Assembly: GCA_025200525.1 (NCBI GenBank)
Contig: CM045763.1
Span: forward strand, 57,801,530 to 57,865,529
Direction of reading: 5' to 3'
Length of the DNA stretch: 64,000 nucleotides
Source: Camellia lanceoleosa
Taxonomy: Eukaryota > Streptophyta > Magnoliopsida > Ericales > Theaceae
The notes below the pieces were generated by a model, which saw only the letters and a program-made list of their open reading frames with translations, did not search any database and was not told the DNA's origin. A program made the translations under genes and the position numbers. Positions 35,134 to 44,852 of this stretch are shown here, piece by piece (position 1 is the first letter of the stretch; every line of letters starts with the position of its first letter).

Positions 35134-35153
35134 TGGCAACTTTTCTGGGGATT
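35134..35153 (+). other. Degenerate primer binding site of element A
   Basis: TGGCAACTTTTCTGGGGATT lies five bases after the LTR end. Element B has TGGCGACTCTCTTTGGGGAT in the matching place. Both resemble the TGGCGACTC.. sites found in large plant Ty3/gypsy elements. Confidence 0.65.
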
Positions 35154-36570
35154 TTATGAAACCTTGACTCGAATTTCATGATATGACTTTCATTTTCAAT
35201 TATATGTTTATTGCATTGCATGCATTGGTGCATAAAGTCCTGTGTTGCCCAGATGTTGGTGGGAACACAGGCACACTTTTTGTGACACTGCACCTATCAC
35301 TACGTTACTTTGAAGAGAGGCTATATTGACTCTTCTGATTTTCTAAGATCTTCATTGGTTATGGCCCAAAGGACTCTTTGGTAACGTCACCTCGACTTCA
35401 ACCCCTGAAGTAGAGCCAACCTTGTACATATAGTGAGCTCTAGTACCTTTCAAATTAGGACAGGATGTTTTCCCATTTCTAGGATGTATGATACCGTTTG
35501 TATGAATAGTGAAACCCTAGATCATTCCAAGCTAGGACAGGATAACCTTACCCTCTTTAGGGGTGTTTGTTCTCTTTTCTGCTTTATGTGTAAAGTATTG
35601 GATCTATACAGGGGTTCTCACATTCGAATGAGTGGTTCAGGATGTTTAATTTAGCACTATTACTTTAAAAACAAAAAAAATAACAAAAACATAAAATCAA
35701 AAAAAAAATTAAAAACAAAAAAAAAAGCTCTGATATCTCACAAAGTTGACCATTGTAAATAAATAGAACTTGTAGGGTATCCGACCATCTCTGTGATTAA
35801 GGAGTGACCACCTGTTGATTGGACGGGTTTTATTTTGAATATTGTGGATGGCCCACACGTTGACTGGCAATTTGAGAATGGTTTTATTCTGAGTTCTGAA
35901 CTGAGTATTGAGTCTAAGTTTGATTCCACCAAGTTTGTAAAGTTGGGATCAGACTCGAGTTAGCCTAATGAGTCAGAGTCTGTTGATTTCGATAGTGCTA
36001 ACCTAGACATTTATGTCCTGTCTAGGTCCTCTTTGTCATTTTCTTTTGAGTATGTTGTCAAAAGTTTGTTGTCATTGCTGAGTCATAGTCTCTTTTCAAT
36101 AAACAGAAAAACAAAAAAAAAAAAAAAAATGCCATAGAGTCTGCCTACTTCTCTGTGCCTTAATTCATCGCATTGACCAAAGTTTTTCAAAACTTTTTCC
36201 AAAACTCTGATAAAAACGAAGAGGAAGAATTTCCTCGGGATTTGCAAATTTTGATCAACTGAGAGGAAGAGAGATGTGCTAAGCCTTTGATGAATAAAAT
36301 CATTTTTGTTAATGTGGGTACTGAGAAGGATCCTGGCTTGATCCAAATTGGTTCTATCTTGTCTTCGTAAGAGTACAAGTGATTAGTCACTTTGTGAAAA
36401 GATTTCAAAAACTGTTTTTGCGTGGTCCTACGAAGACATGCCTGGAATTGATTATACAGCATAGGATCCCTCTTGACTTGAGGTCCGACCTCCTTAGCTC
36501 CTTAGCTTTCAAACCATGATTTGAAGTATTCCATGATCAATCAAAGTGTAAGGCTTGCATAGCCAAATTG
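35154..36570 (+). other. Interior of element A, first part: non-coding
   Basis: No gag or pol frame can be recognised. Two A-rich tracts lie at about 35665-35730 and 36100-36130. The stretch 36100-36420 is similar in inverted orientation to 50460-50820 inside element B (shared words: AAAACTTTTTC, TTCCTCGGGA/TCCCGAGGAA type, GTACTGAGAAGGA), supporting common descent of the two interiors. Confidence 0.55.
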
Positions 36571-37525
36571 GAAATAGTCCTTGAACTAGGGGCCATGATG
36601 TGATTCAAATGGAGGCATCCCTTCAACTACGGGCAATAAGGTCGAATGCGATTCAGATTTGAAACAACCCTTGAACTAGGGGCAAAAGTGTAAGGCTTGC
36701 ATAGCTGAAATGGAGGCAGCCTTTGAACTAGGGGCAATAAAGTACCGCCTTTGAGAGGCTCGCTGGGCTGAAAACCCAGAAGGGTGACCTAGGCAAAAGT
36801 TAGAGCACAAAAAAAAAAAAGAAAAGAAAAAGAAAGCTCGCAAGGTTGAAAACCCGAAAAGGCGGCTTTGGCAAAAGTTAGAGCGTAAAAGGAGAGTGTC
36901 AATACCCGAGTGAACCTTAGCCAAAACTATGTAGGGCCAGTGATTTAGATTGGAAGCAACCCTTGAACTAGAGGCAAGAAAGTCGAATGTGATTTAGATT
37001 TGAAGCAGCCCTTGAACTAGGGGCAAAAGGTTGGATGTGATCAAAGAGTTAAAACTGAATCGTTTCCTAATGAAGACCGCCCAGAAAGGCCAAACCTAGA
37101 ATTTGAGAGAATGAATTTTATTATTGAAGGACAGTTGAGTTCCTATCCACTACACTAGGGGCAAATTCAGACCCAAGTAGCCTAGTCCCTACATCATCAT
37201 TTCTCCTGGTCAAGTGTAGCAGTTATTATTATAGATTTTGATGGCCTAGAGATCTCACACCCAATCAACATGGACAAGCTAAACTGAAACCCTTGAGAGG
37301 CTCGCTGGGCGGAAAACCCGGAAGGGCGACCCAAGTAAAAGTTAGAGCAAAAAATTAAAAAAACATGATAAAAAAAATGAAAATGAAAAAAAAAAATGAA
37401 AAAAAAAAAGAAAAAAAAAATGAAAATGAAAAAAAAAAGAAGCTCGCAAGGTTGAAAACCCGAAAGGACGGCTTTGGCAAAAGTTAGAGCACAAAAGGAA
37501 AGTGTCAATACCTAAGTGAACCTTA
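36571..37525 (+). repeat. Repeated blocks in element A with the motif GAACTAGGGGCAA
   Basis: Two copies of a composite block, about 36740-36920 and 37280-37525, each have GAGAGGCTCGCTGGGC, GAAAACCC.GAAGGG, an A-rich tract, GCTCGCAAGGTTGAAAACCC, GGCTTTGGCAAAAGTTAGAG and GTGTCAATACC. Around them the motif CCCTTGAACTAGGGGCAA or a close variant recurs about six times (36574, 36617, 36669, 36720, 36960, 37010). The same blocks are found inverted in element B at 49920-50230. Confidence 0.8.
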
Positions 37526-37993
37526 TCCGGAACTACGATGGCCTGATTCCTATCTTTGGGATACGTAGGTAGCTTTATCTTGAAGTTCGGCCCTAATAAT
37601 TTTTCAACTCATTCATTTCGTCCGTGTTTGATTGGTGTATCTTTAGTCGACTTGGTTGTCCTATCTACATTTTCTTGGTTTGTCTTCGGTCTGGTCGATT
37701 TAGTTGGTTCGATTAATTTTGGCTCTGGTTCGGTTCGGTTCAGCTTAGTTCGATTCGGTTCAGTTCTCGGCTTCATTCGGTTCATATTGGCTTGGTTCAG
37801 TTATCATCATTGATTATCTGGCTTGGGACTATGCACCCCAATGGTTGATTCCATGTTAGTTGGGTAGTGGCCATTTGCAAAAATAGGTTTTGATTAATTT
37901 GAATGAAGCTGACTAATTTTTCTCGAAAATTGTTTTATTTTTGCAAAACTTGGACCATTCTTTGGATTTGAAAAGGAAAAATTTTCAGTGCTC
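37526..37993 (+). other. Interior of element A up to the insertion of element B
   Basis: It contains a stretch of GGTTCGGTTC-like and TTGGT repeats (37680-37800). No gene is recognised. Confidence 0.5.
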
Positions 37994-37998
37994 ACAGC
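37994..37998. repeat. Left target site duplication of element B (ACAGC)
   Basis: ACAGC directly precedes the TGTAG end of element B and is repeated directly after its other end at 60346-60350. Confidence 0.92.
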
Positions 37999-40721
37999 TG
38001 TAGCACGTCCGGCGGAGGACCTCGGCTACAGCTCGGACTCAATTTGTGTCGCGGTTCTAAATCTGAACCAAAGAGTCCAAATCCGGCAAATCGTTTTTGA
38101 AGAAAAACAGATTTTTTGAAAAGTAGTGCCAAACATGGACTGCTTTGCCAGATTACAGAGTCGCCACCTAAATATTTTAAAACGGGAAATTTAGGAAACC
38201 CTGACTCGGTGCCGAAGGCCACATGTCTGTCATCACCAAAGTGGTCTTGGCTCGGGAGCTTGGGTACGATCGGGGAAGGTTAGCTATGAGCACCCCCTTT
38301 CGCCCGGTCCGAAGACCGGCCTCTACTAACCGTGATATCCAATTTTGAAAACTTTATGCGTTCTTATTCCGGTTATTAGCCTAGAATTACTATGTTGTGC
38401 GCACAGCAAACAAGTATAGACTAGATCGCCTAATTTGGGAATAAACATTGCATATCCGTTTTGTCTCGAAAAACGTGTTAGATTTTGCTACTCGCAATTA
38501 GGCTAAAATACGGATTTCAATGAGTTGTCCCAACTCAAGCAATCCAACCTCCACCCACAGGCATTCAAACAGTAATATCACATAAGCATTTAGCCGCATG
38601 GTAAGCATACTGTCATGTTAACATTCACACGCATGCGATATGCTAAAGCCATAAAAACTTACATCGTACTCCGTGCCAAAACAGTAAACTAGTTAGCAAA
38701 CATGCGTGACCTAGTTCATGTTAAATGGATAATGCATCACATACAGGGGTGCAATCTAAACAGGCTCGGCTAACCCTAAACATGGCATGTGAGATGCAAC
38801 AACTATCACGTATTCAATTTGGAATTGAAAGTACGATGCAGTTTGCATGATGTGCCGAGCTCGGTGCATGTAAACAAATGCATGAATGCACACATACATT
38901 GCATAAGGTATGCTAAAATAAGTATGCCCTAATCTACCATCGAAAGCGGGTAAATAAAAGGGAGAAAGAAATGGGGGTTGGAAGACATACACCCACTCAC
39001 GCACACTTATTACATTTTTGCCCTCGCTCGGAGGGACCAAAAGAATAATACAAATTAACTACACAAGCTAATTAAATATTACAAATTGACTAAATTAATT
39101 AAACAGATTAATTAATCTAATTAAAGCAGTAAAACGCCTCGGGATGAGGGCCGGATCTGTGCAGCTGAAATCATTTCGGAACCGCACTGTCATGCAAGTG
39201 TGCCTCTGTTTTCCCTGCTATCCTTCTCAGAAAATTGTCAAAGTCCCAGGAGTGTCTCTCAGGACATTGGAGAGTACCACCGGCTAGAGCAGAGAACCAC
39301 CGGCTAAAGGATATGGCCACCGGCACTAAATGAAGCTATCGGCTGCCAATTGGCTGCCGGTCGGCACTAAACAGTGCCGGTCGGCACAAAATTCCTGCAG
39401 AACCTGCAGACCACAGCAGCAGAGGACAACAAAATGCATGGCAGTGTGATTCAAGGTATTTATGCACTACACACACCTCTTATCATGTTATTGGTTCAAA
39501 GGGTCATGTGCCTCGATTCCCGGACCACCAATCGCGCATTTCCATGCGTGATGGCCCTAAGAACCATGGATGCAACTTTACTTTCAAATGCATGCAAATC
39601 ACATAGGCACAAAAGGGGTACCAAACCTCTATCAAACCCACTTCAAGAGGCTTGGCATACATGTCAATGTGGTGCAATCCTAAGCATGTTATCTAGGATG
39701 CAAGATGGACAATGTGATACACTTATGCAATCATGCAAACAAGCACACAAGTCAAGCATGCGAACCACATGAGGGATGGACTTATACATGATCTAGGCAA
39801 CCCAAATAGGCCTAAATCAGTAACCAAAATGCCTACAATTGGGGACTAAACACACACACACATGCACATGTTAAGGTACCAAACCCAAGGCATAACAAAC
39901 AACATTCAAGCACACTTGAAATGAGTTAAACATGGACAATTGATATGCACATAAAGCTCTGAAAATCATACAAAATGTGATGCCAAAACATGCAACAAAG
40001 CAAACCAAACAAAGCATGCCAGTGGTCCAAGTCTTGGAACAAGCCAATGAGGCATTGAACTACACTTATGCAAAGCAATTATGGCATGCATTAAACAACC
40101 CAAAACAGAGTTTTAGCATATCAAATTAGGCCCAAAGGACCACTTAGATGGCATCTAAGAAGCTTGAAATCAAGAGCATGCAACATGACCAAAACATGGA
40201 GCATTTAACATTAGCTTAAGAAGTCACAAAGAGGCATGCAATGTAAACGTACAAGCACTTCTAGGGGACTGAAATAGCATGCTAGGTGGTTCCAAACCAT
40301 CAAAACAAGGGAAGCAAAGCATGCTACACACTCGTGCTCTTAAGGCCAACAAGCCAAATACAAAGAGGCTACAAAATACATGCTAAGATTGACCAAAGCA
40401 ACCATGGACAGAGCTAAAGCATGGTAAAATGAGCTTACAAGTTTCATGGATCTAAGCCTAAAACATGCTAGAAATGAAGGCACACTACCTAGACATATTA
40501 AGGCATCAAAAGGCATTACAAGGCAACCATGCTAAGCATGCATGAGGGACCTAAACCAACTTGAAAACATGTTATATCACGGTAATATAAGCATGGAAAA
40601 CAAGCCAAACATGCTCAACACACACTCAAGCATAGATTCACTTAAGAGACCAAAACATGCCCTTTTCAAGGACATCAAGGAGAGGGGGTGACCCTCCCCT
40701 TTCTAGGACTTTGAGGCACCA

Positions 40722-40761
40722 TCTCCACCACTGAAATCCCTCAAGATTTCAGTGGTGGAGA
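40722..40761. other. Perfect 17-bp stem, 6-nt loop hairpin in LTR
   Basis: Arms TCTCCACCACTGAAATC and its exact complement are separated by CCTCAA. The same hairpin is found at 51855-51896 and 59346-59385 in the other LTR copies. Confidence 0.9.
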
Positions 40762-41271
40762 GGTCCAAGCATGACAGTCCCGGATCTCCACAAAATAGCA
40801 CAAAAAGTGCCCTTTTCAAGGCCTAAGGGTGGTCAAACCTACCCAAACCACTAAACACTCTTAATATACTATAAAGAGGGTTAAAAATCAGAACTTTTTT
40901 GTGCCAAACACTAAACTCAAAAACTGTTTTAAGGCAAGCAAAAATAGATTGCAAGAATGGGGTAAATAAAGTAAGTTTCTTACCTTCGAAGGTTTTCTTC
41001 ACAAGGGTTGAAGTGTTGGTTTCCTCGAGTACCAAACCAGCTCCAAAGCTTCAAAACAAACCTCTGGACCCTCAAGAACCAAAGGAAGGCGAAACACTAG
41101 GTGCTTGTGTGCTAAAGTGTGAACTAAAGCACCTAGTGTACTAAATAAGCAAGGAAAAGAGAGACAGGATAGATATAGAATTTCTAACCTAAAACCAGGG
41201 CTCAACCTTCTCCTAAAATGTCTAACTCTCTGATTTTTTTGCTAACCCTTGAGCCAAGAGAAGAGCCTTCT

Positions 41272-41342
41272 CTTTATAGGCAACAAAGACTTACAAACTA
41301 AGTCATTCAAGGGTTCATCCCTCCATACACGTGTATGGAGGG
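41272..41342 (-). promoter_or_regulatory. LTR promoter: G-box palindrome and TATA box
   Basis: A perfect 24-bp palindrome centred on CACGTG (41319-41342) lies 40 bp upstream, on the minus strand, of TATAAAG (41272-41278). CACGTG is the G-box bound by plant bZIP and bHLH factors (established knowledge). The pair is kept at the same spacing in the other LTR copies, so it is likely the core of the LTR promoter; transcription start is not shown. Confidence 0.7.
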
Positions 41343-41736
41343 GAAACAAGAGCTAAACAGCTGTCTAAAAATATCTCGAAGCAGTAGAAGTGGTCACCGG
41401 GCAAAATGGTCATTTTGCCAAAAAGAGTGCCGACCGGCACCAAAGAGTGCCGACCGGCACAATATAGTGCCGGTGGAAACTACAGCCAGCCGGTGGCCTC
41501 TAGCCACAGCCGGTGGTGTGTGGGGATGCCTCAAAAAGCATTCCCTGCCCCTCCAAGGCAAAACACAAGTGTTTGGTGCAAAACCAAACACAAACGGTCG
41601 AGTTCGGAGGCCCTGAGGCAAGGCTCGCACAGCCGAGAACTCCGGGAACTCCAAACGAACACAAACATGGGTAATCACCGAGTGTTCAAACGGTGACGTC
41701 CGAGTCTTGAGGACGGTCAAAAATGGGGTGTCTACA

Positions 41737-41750
41737 GTTGCCCCTCTTTG
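41737..41750 (-). other. Polypurine tract of element B
   Basis: On the minus strand CAAAGAGGGGCAAC runs directly into TGTAGACACC. This is the position and composition of the primer for second-strand synthesis and shows that the LTR at 37999-41736 is the 3' LTR. Confidence 0.85.
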
Positions 41751-42559
41751 ACAGAACTCGAAAGTCATAACAATGACGGGAGTGAATGTCAAAGCCTAGA
41801 GACGACCCATTTTTGACAAGGCCGAAGACTTGGACAATCATACAAAGCGCAAATGGTTGAACTCGCAAGCTGCCTACGTATCCCTTAGGGAATCAAACTA
41901 GCGTAGTTCATGCAGGAGGCACACATGCCAAGGATAAGATATGCGCCCGTAGGCAGGGGCAAAATGCAACTGAAAATGCAAGAAGCCGAGCATAACTTAT
42001 GATCATGCAAAGGAAGCTGTAATGAAGCACGCAGACAACAGTCATAAGCTAGCACACGCCAATCTACACTACAATGCAGAAAGGATGTAAGAGAATTATG
42101 CAATTCTCAAAACAACTCACACGGGGGATACAATACCTGTGCGGCTCGTCGTCGCGACCTCAAATGAGCCAGACATACAATATCGTGCTCGCAAAGAAAG
42201 TAAACTTAGCGGTATAATATTGTTAGCAATATGCATGTCATGCAAAATGAATGCAAGATGATATGCAAAATGTACAACAATAATGCAACTAATAATGCAA
42301 AGGTAATTGAAACTATATGCAATGCCGATTACATGCAGGCAATTGAATCATGATTCGCTTTAACGGTTCGAAACCGCACAAATGTCAAATAGATTGATGG
42401 AGGTGACAAGTCCGTCTCCCATAGAACGATGTCTGATATATGAGTACTTCGCACGGACACAAGAACAAGTATTGGGTGGAATGACATAAGTGGGGAAACG
42501 ACCCGCTGGGGTGAGAATAGTGATCCTAATACCGGACGCAATAACTACACTACGATGTA
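41751..42559. other. Non-coding stretch between the PPT and the tandem duplication
   Basis: GCAATGATGCAAATG-like short words recur, but there is no gene. Sequence near 41865-41890 (GCAAGCTGCCTACGTATCCC) is similar to 49855-49872 (AGTTGCCTACGTATCCC), a recurrent word of the element family. Confidence 0.5.
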
Positions 42560-42561
42560 AT

Positions 42562-43050
42562 GGAAATGGATACAATGGATATGGCACGCGGGCCAAACCG
42601 TATTTTGCCTAGGAAAGGCATGTACGCATACAAACCGTATCTAACACAGAAGCGGTGCTGCTACCCTCAAGGCTCGGACACAAAAGCTCGACAACTGTGT
42701 TTCAACACGAAAAAATATGGGCACATACCAGACCAAGCTCAACAAGGAAAGGTGCAAGCCATAGACGGAGGTGATGCAATGGATGCATGCAAGCTATAAT
42801 GCAATGGATATGGATACAATGGATATGGCACGCGGGCCAAACCGTATCTTGCCTAGGAAAGGCATGTACGCATACAAGCCGTATCTAACACAGAAGCGGT
42901 GCCGCTACCCTCAAGGCTCGGACACAAAAGCTCGACAACTGTGTTTTGACACGAGAAATATGGGCACATACCAGACCAAGCTCAACAAGGAAAGGTGCAA
43001 GCCATAGATGGAGGTGATGCAATGGATGCATGCAAGCTACAATGCAATGA
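42562..43050. repeat. Tandem duplication, unit 244 bp
   Basis: The block from ATGGATACAATGGATATGGC at about 42567 to the end of TGGATGCATGCAAGCTA near 42797 is repeated 244 bp downstream with only a few changes. A partial third unit follows (GCAATGGATGCATGCAAGC at about 43019). Both copies stay open in one frame for about 78 codons, but the product is not recognised and is probably not a gene. Confidence 0.85.
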
Positions 43051-43117
43051 ATATGGATGTTTCACAGAAAATGTATGACATATACACTATATTACAATGA
43101 AATGCATGACACATGCA

Positions 43118-43136
43118 TTTTTTTTTTTTTTTTTTT
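43118..43136. repeat. T tract
   Basis: A run of about 19 T within a region of ATGCATGACATATGC-like words. Confidence 0.8.
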
Positions 43137-43399
43137 AAATGCATGACATATGCAGTATTTACATGATGCATGACGATGCACGATGATGCAATGGCTACGA
43201 TTGCAGCTTTCCCTATCTTACCAACAGGGCGATATACTAGGTTGGTTCAAGATCTGCATTGAGGCGTAAACCGCCGCCTCAACCTATGGGGCTTCCATAC
43301 AGATTTCAAGCGAGGTACACCTCGGTATTAAAACCGCACTTTAGTCCCGGAAATTCCGAACCTTTGCGTTCTAGGCATAAGCCGTTCAAACTCTAGTTT

Positions 43400-44250
43400 T
43401 CACCGTCCCAGTTGGTCTTCTAGGAACTCACCGCAGACACGGAATTCGTTCGGGCACGACAAACACCGAAGGAATTGCACCTTCAGAGGATTTAAGGTCT
43501 CCTAGACCGTGCGTGCTTAAGGTCTCGCCAGACCAGGGGGGGCAATGATTACACAACACTTTAAGTGAGTGTGATGCGAATGAAACACTCATGCGGACGC
43601 AAATGGGGCAAATGAGACGCGCGTGCAATGAGGTGCGTGTGCCTCAAAGATGGAAAATGAAGTGCAATGAGGTACGCGTGCCTCAAAGGATGGAAAATGA
43701 AGTGCGATGAGAGTGCGCGAAACGGCGTGACGCGTGAAATAGCGCGATGCGCTTAGACAACGCGAGTGCACAAGATGGTGCGATACGATGCATGCCAAAT
43801 GCGATGAAGCGTAAAACTTAATGCGCCGAAGGTTTCGCACCTCCCGAGGATTTAAGGTCTCCTAGACCGTACGTGTTTAAGGTCTCGTCAGACCAGAGTG
43901 CATGACAAAGAGGTAACGCATATGGGATATGTATACCAATATAAATGAGAAGTGGAGCGCAAAACGAGGCACACGTACCTCGAAATGCAATGAAATGCAA
44001 AATGAGACACACATACCTCATTTGATGGAAAATGAAGTGCGGGACGAGGCACACGTACCTCGAAATGCAATGACAGCTCAAGTTCCAAGGGACGTGCAAG
44101 ATGGCGCGATACAATGCGCCGGACAATGTGATGGACGCATGCAACGCACACGGGGTAACTTTTGAATCTTATAAAAGACAAAAGGATACAATCTTCGCTT
44201 GAATTTGAGCGTCACGCACAGTAGAGACGGTCCAAAGTCAAAACGGAGGC
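43400..44250. repeat. Short direct repeats upstream of the PMD gene
   Basis: GAGGATTTAAGGTCTCCTAG, followed by ACCGT.CGTG.TTAAGGTCTCG and CAGACCA, occurs at about 43487 and again at about 43847. Units reading GAGGYRCGCGTGCCTCAAA then ATGGAAAATGAAGTGC occur at least four times between 43630 and 44060. No gene is recognised. Confidence 0.7.
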
Positions 44251-44339
44251 CGGTTGAGCATCGGGGATGCATTTTCTGGCACTTTCTTGATCTATGGAGA
44301 CCCAAGACCCCTTATTTAGCCTAAACAAGGCCCAGGGAA

Positions 44340-44450
44340 CATCACCGGCTGGGTGGGATGGTCACCGGCTGCCACCGGCTGCCTACACTCATCAATCGGC
44401 ACAAAAAAGTGCCGACCGGCACAAAATAGTGCCGACCGCGTAAAATGCTC
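44340..44450. promoter_or_regulatory. CACCGGCTG and GTGCCGACCGGCAC cluster upstream of the PMD gene
   Basis: Three CACCGGCTG words (44342-44380) and GTGCCGACCGGCAC with flanking half-copies (44395-44440) lie just upstream of the PMD promoter. The same motif set is found in the LTRs at both ends (for example 39280-39390 and 41390-41520). A regulatory role is inferred only from repetition and position. Confidence 0.5.
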
Positions 44451-44481
44451 GATCGAAGGAATCGCCATTTTGCCACGGGTG

Positions 44482-44510
44482 TTATAAAATAGGGTTTTAA
44501 ACCCTATTTT
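44482..44510 (+). promoter_or_regulatory. TATA box and telo-box palindrome of the PMD gene
   Basis: TTATAAAAT at 44482-44490 is followed by TAGGGTTTT and AAACCCTA (telo-box, 44499-44506), together a near-perfect 25-bp palindrome at 44486-44510. A CT-rich leader (44525-44555) follows, as in many plant promoters. The first Met of the likely coding frame is about 340 bp downstream. Confidence 0.65.
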
Positions 44511-44852
44511 CCTACTTTTCCACCGCCGAAAACTCCTCCTCTCTCTCTCTAGAGTGTTTTCCTCTCGATTTTTCGCCGATTTCTCTGCGTTTTACACCCG
44601 TTTTCTCGTCGGATTCGCGATATTCTTCGCGTTTCGGACATTTTCAACCAAACGAATCTTCGTTTCGGTGCACTTTTTGCTAGTTCCTCTTTTTCGGGAC
44701 TTGTTCCCCTTGATTTTGTCTTCGTTTCCGTGTATTTTCACATTTCGACTCTTCCGGCGATTTCCGACCCTCTCGGGGTTGACTTTGCCGGTTGACTTTT
44801 CGCATTCCGGCCCAGGTTTTCATCTTCCGGTCATTTTTCACCACCACTACCC

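Larger units (their letters stand above)
37999..41736 (-). repeat. 3' LTR of element B
   Basis: 3738 bp. On the minus strand it starts TGTAGACACCCCATTTT at 41736 and ends GTGCTACA at 37999. It is preceded by a polypurine tract and followed by the target duplication. Landmarks in element orientation: GTGCCGACCGGCAC repeats at about 41426-41475, a G-box palindrome at 41319-41342, a TATA box at 41272-41278, a hairpin at 40722-40761, a CCGGC cluster at 39280-39390, and the conserved GTGGCGACTC-type end near 38160. All frames are short; none is a gene. Confidence 0.92.

Noticed and set aside
37556..37813. Frame rich in Gly-Ser-Val-Arg-Phe repeats as a peptide precursor
   Set aside because: It comes from GGTTCGGTTC-type simple repeats in the non-coding interior of element A.
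39374..39772. Open frames at 39374-39772 and 58060-58398 with near-identical translations
   Set aside because: They are the same position of the two LTRs of element B. Identity reflects LTR duplication and not a conserved protein, and the solo LTR does not keep the frame.
42560..43007. Two similar 78-codon frames
   Set aside because: They arise from a 244-bp tandem duplication in non-coding element DNA. No known protein features were seen.
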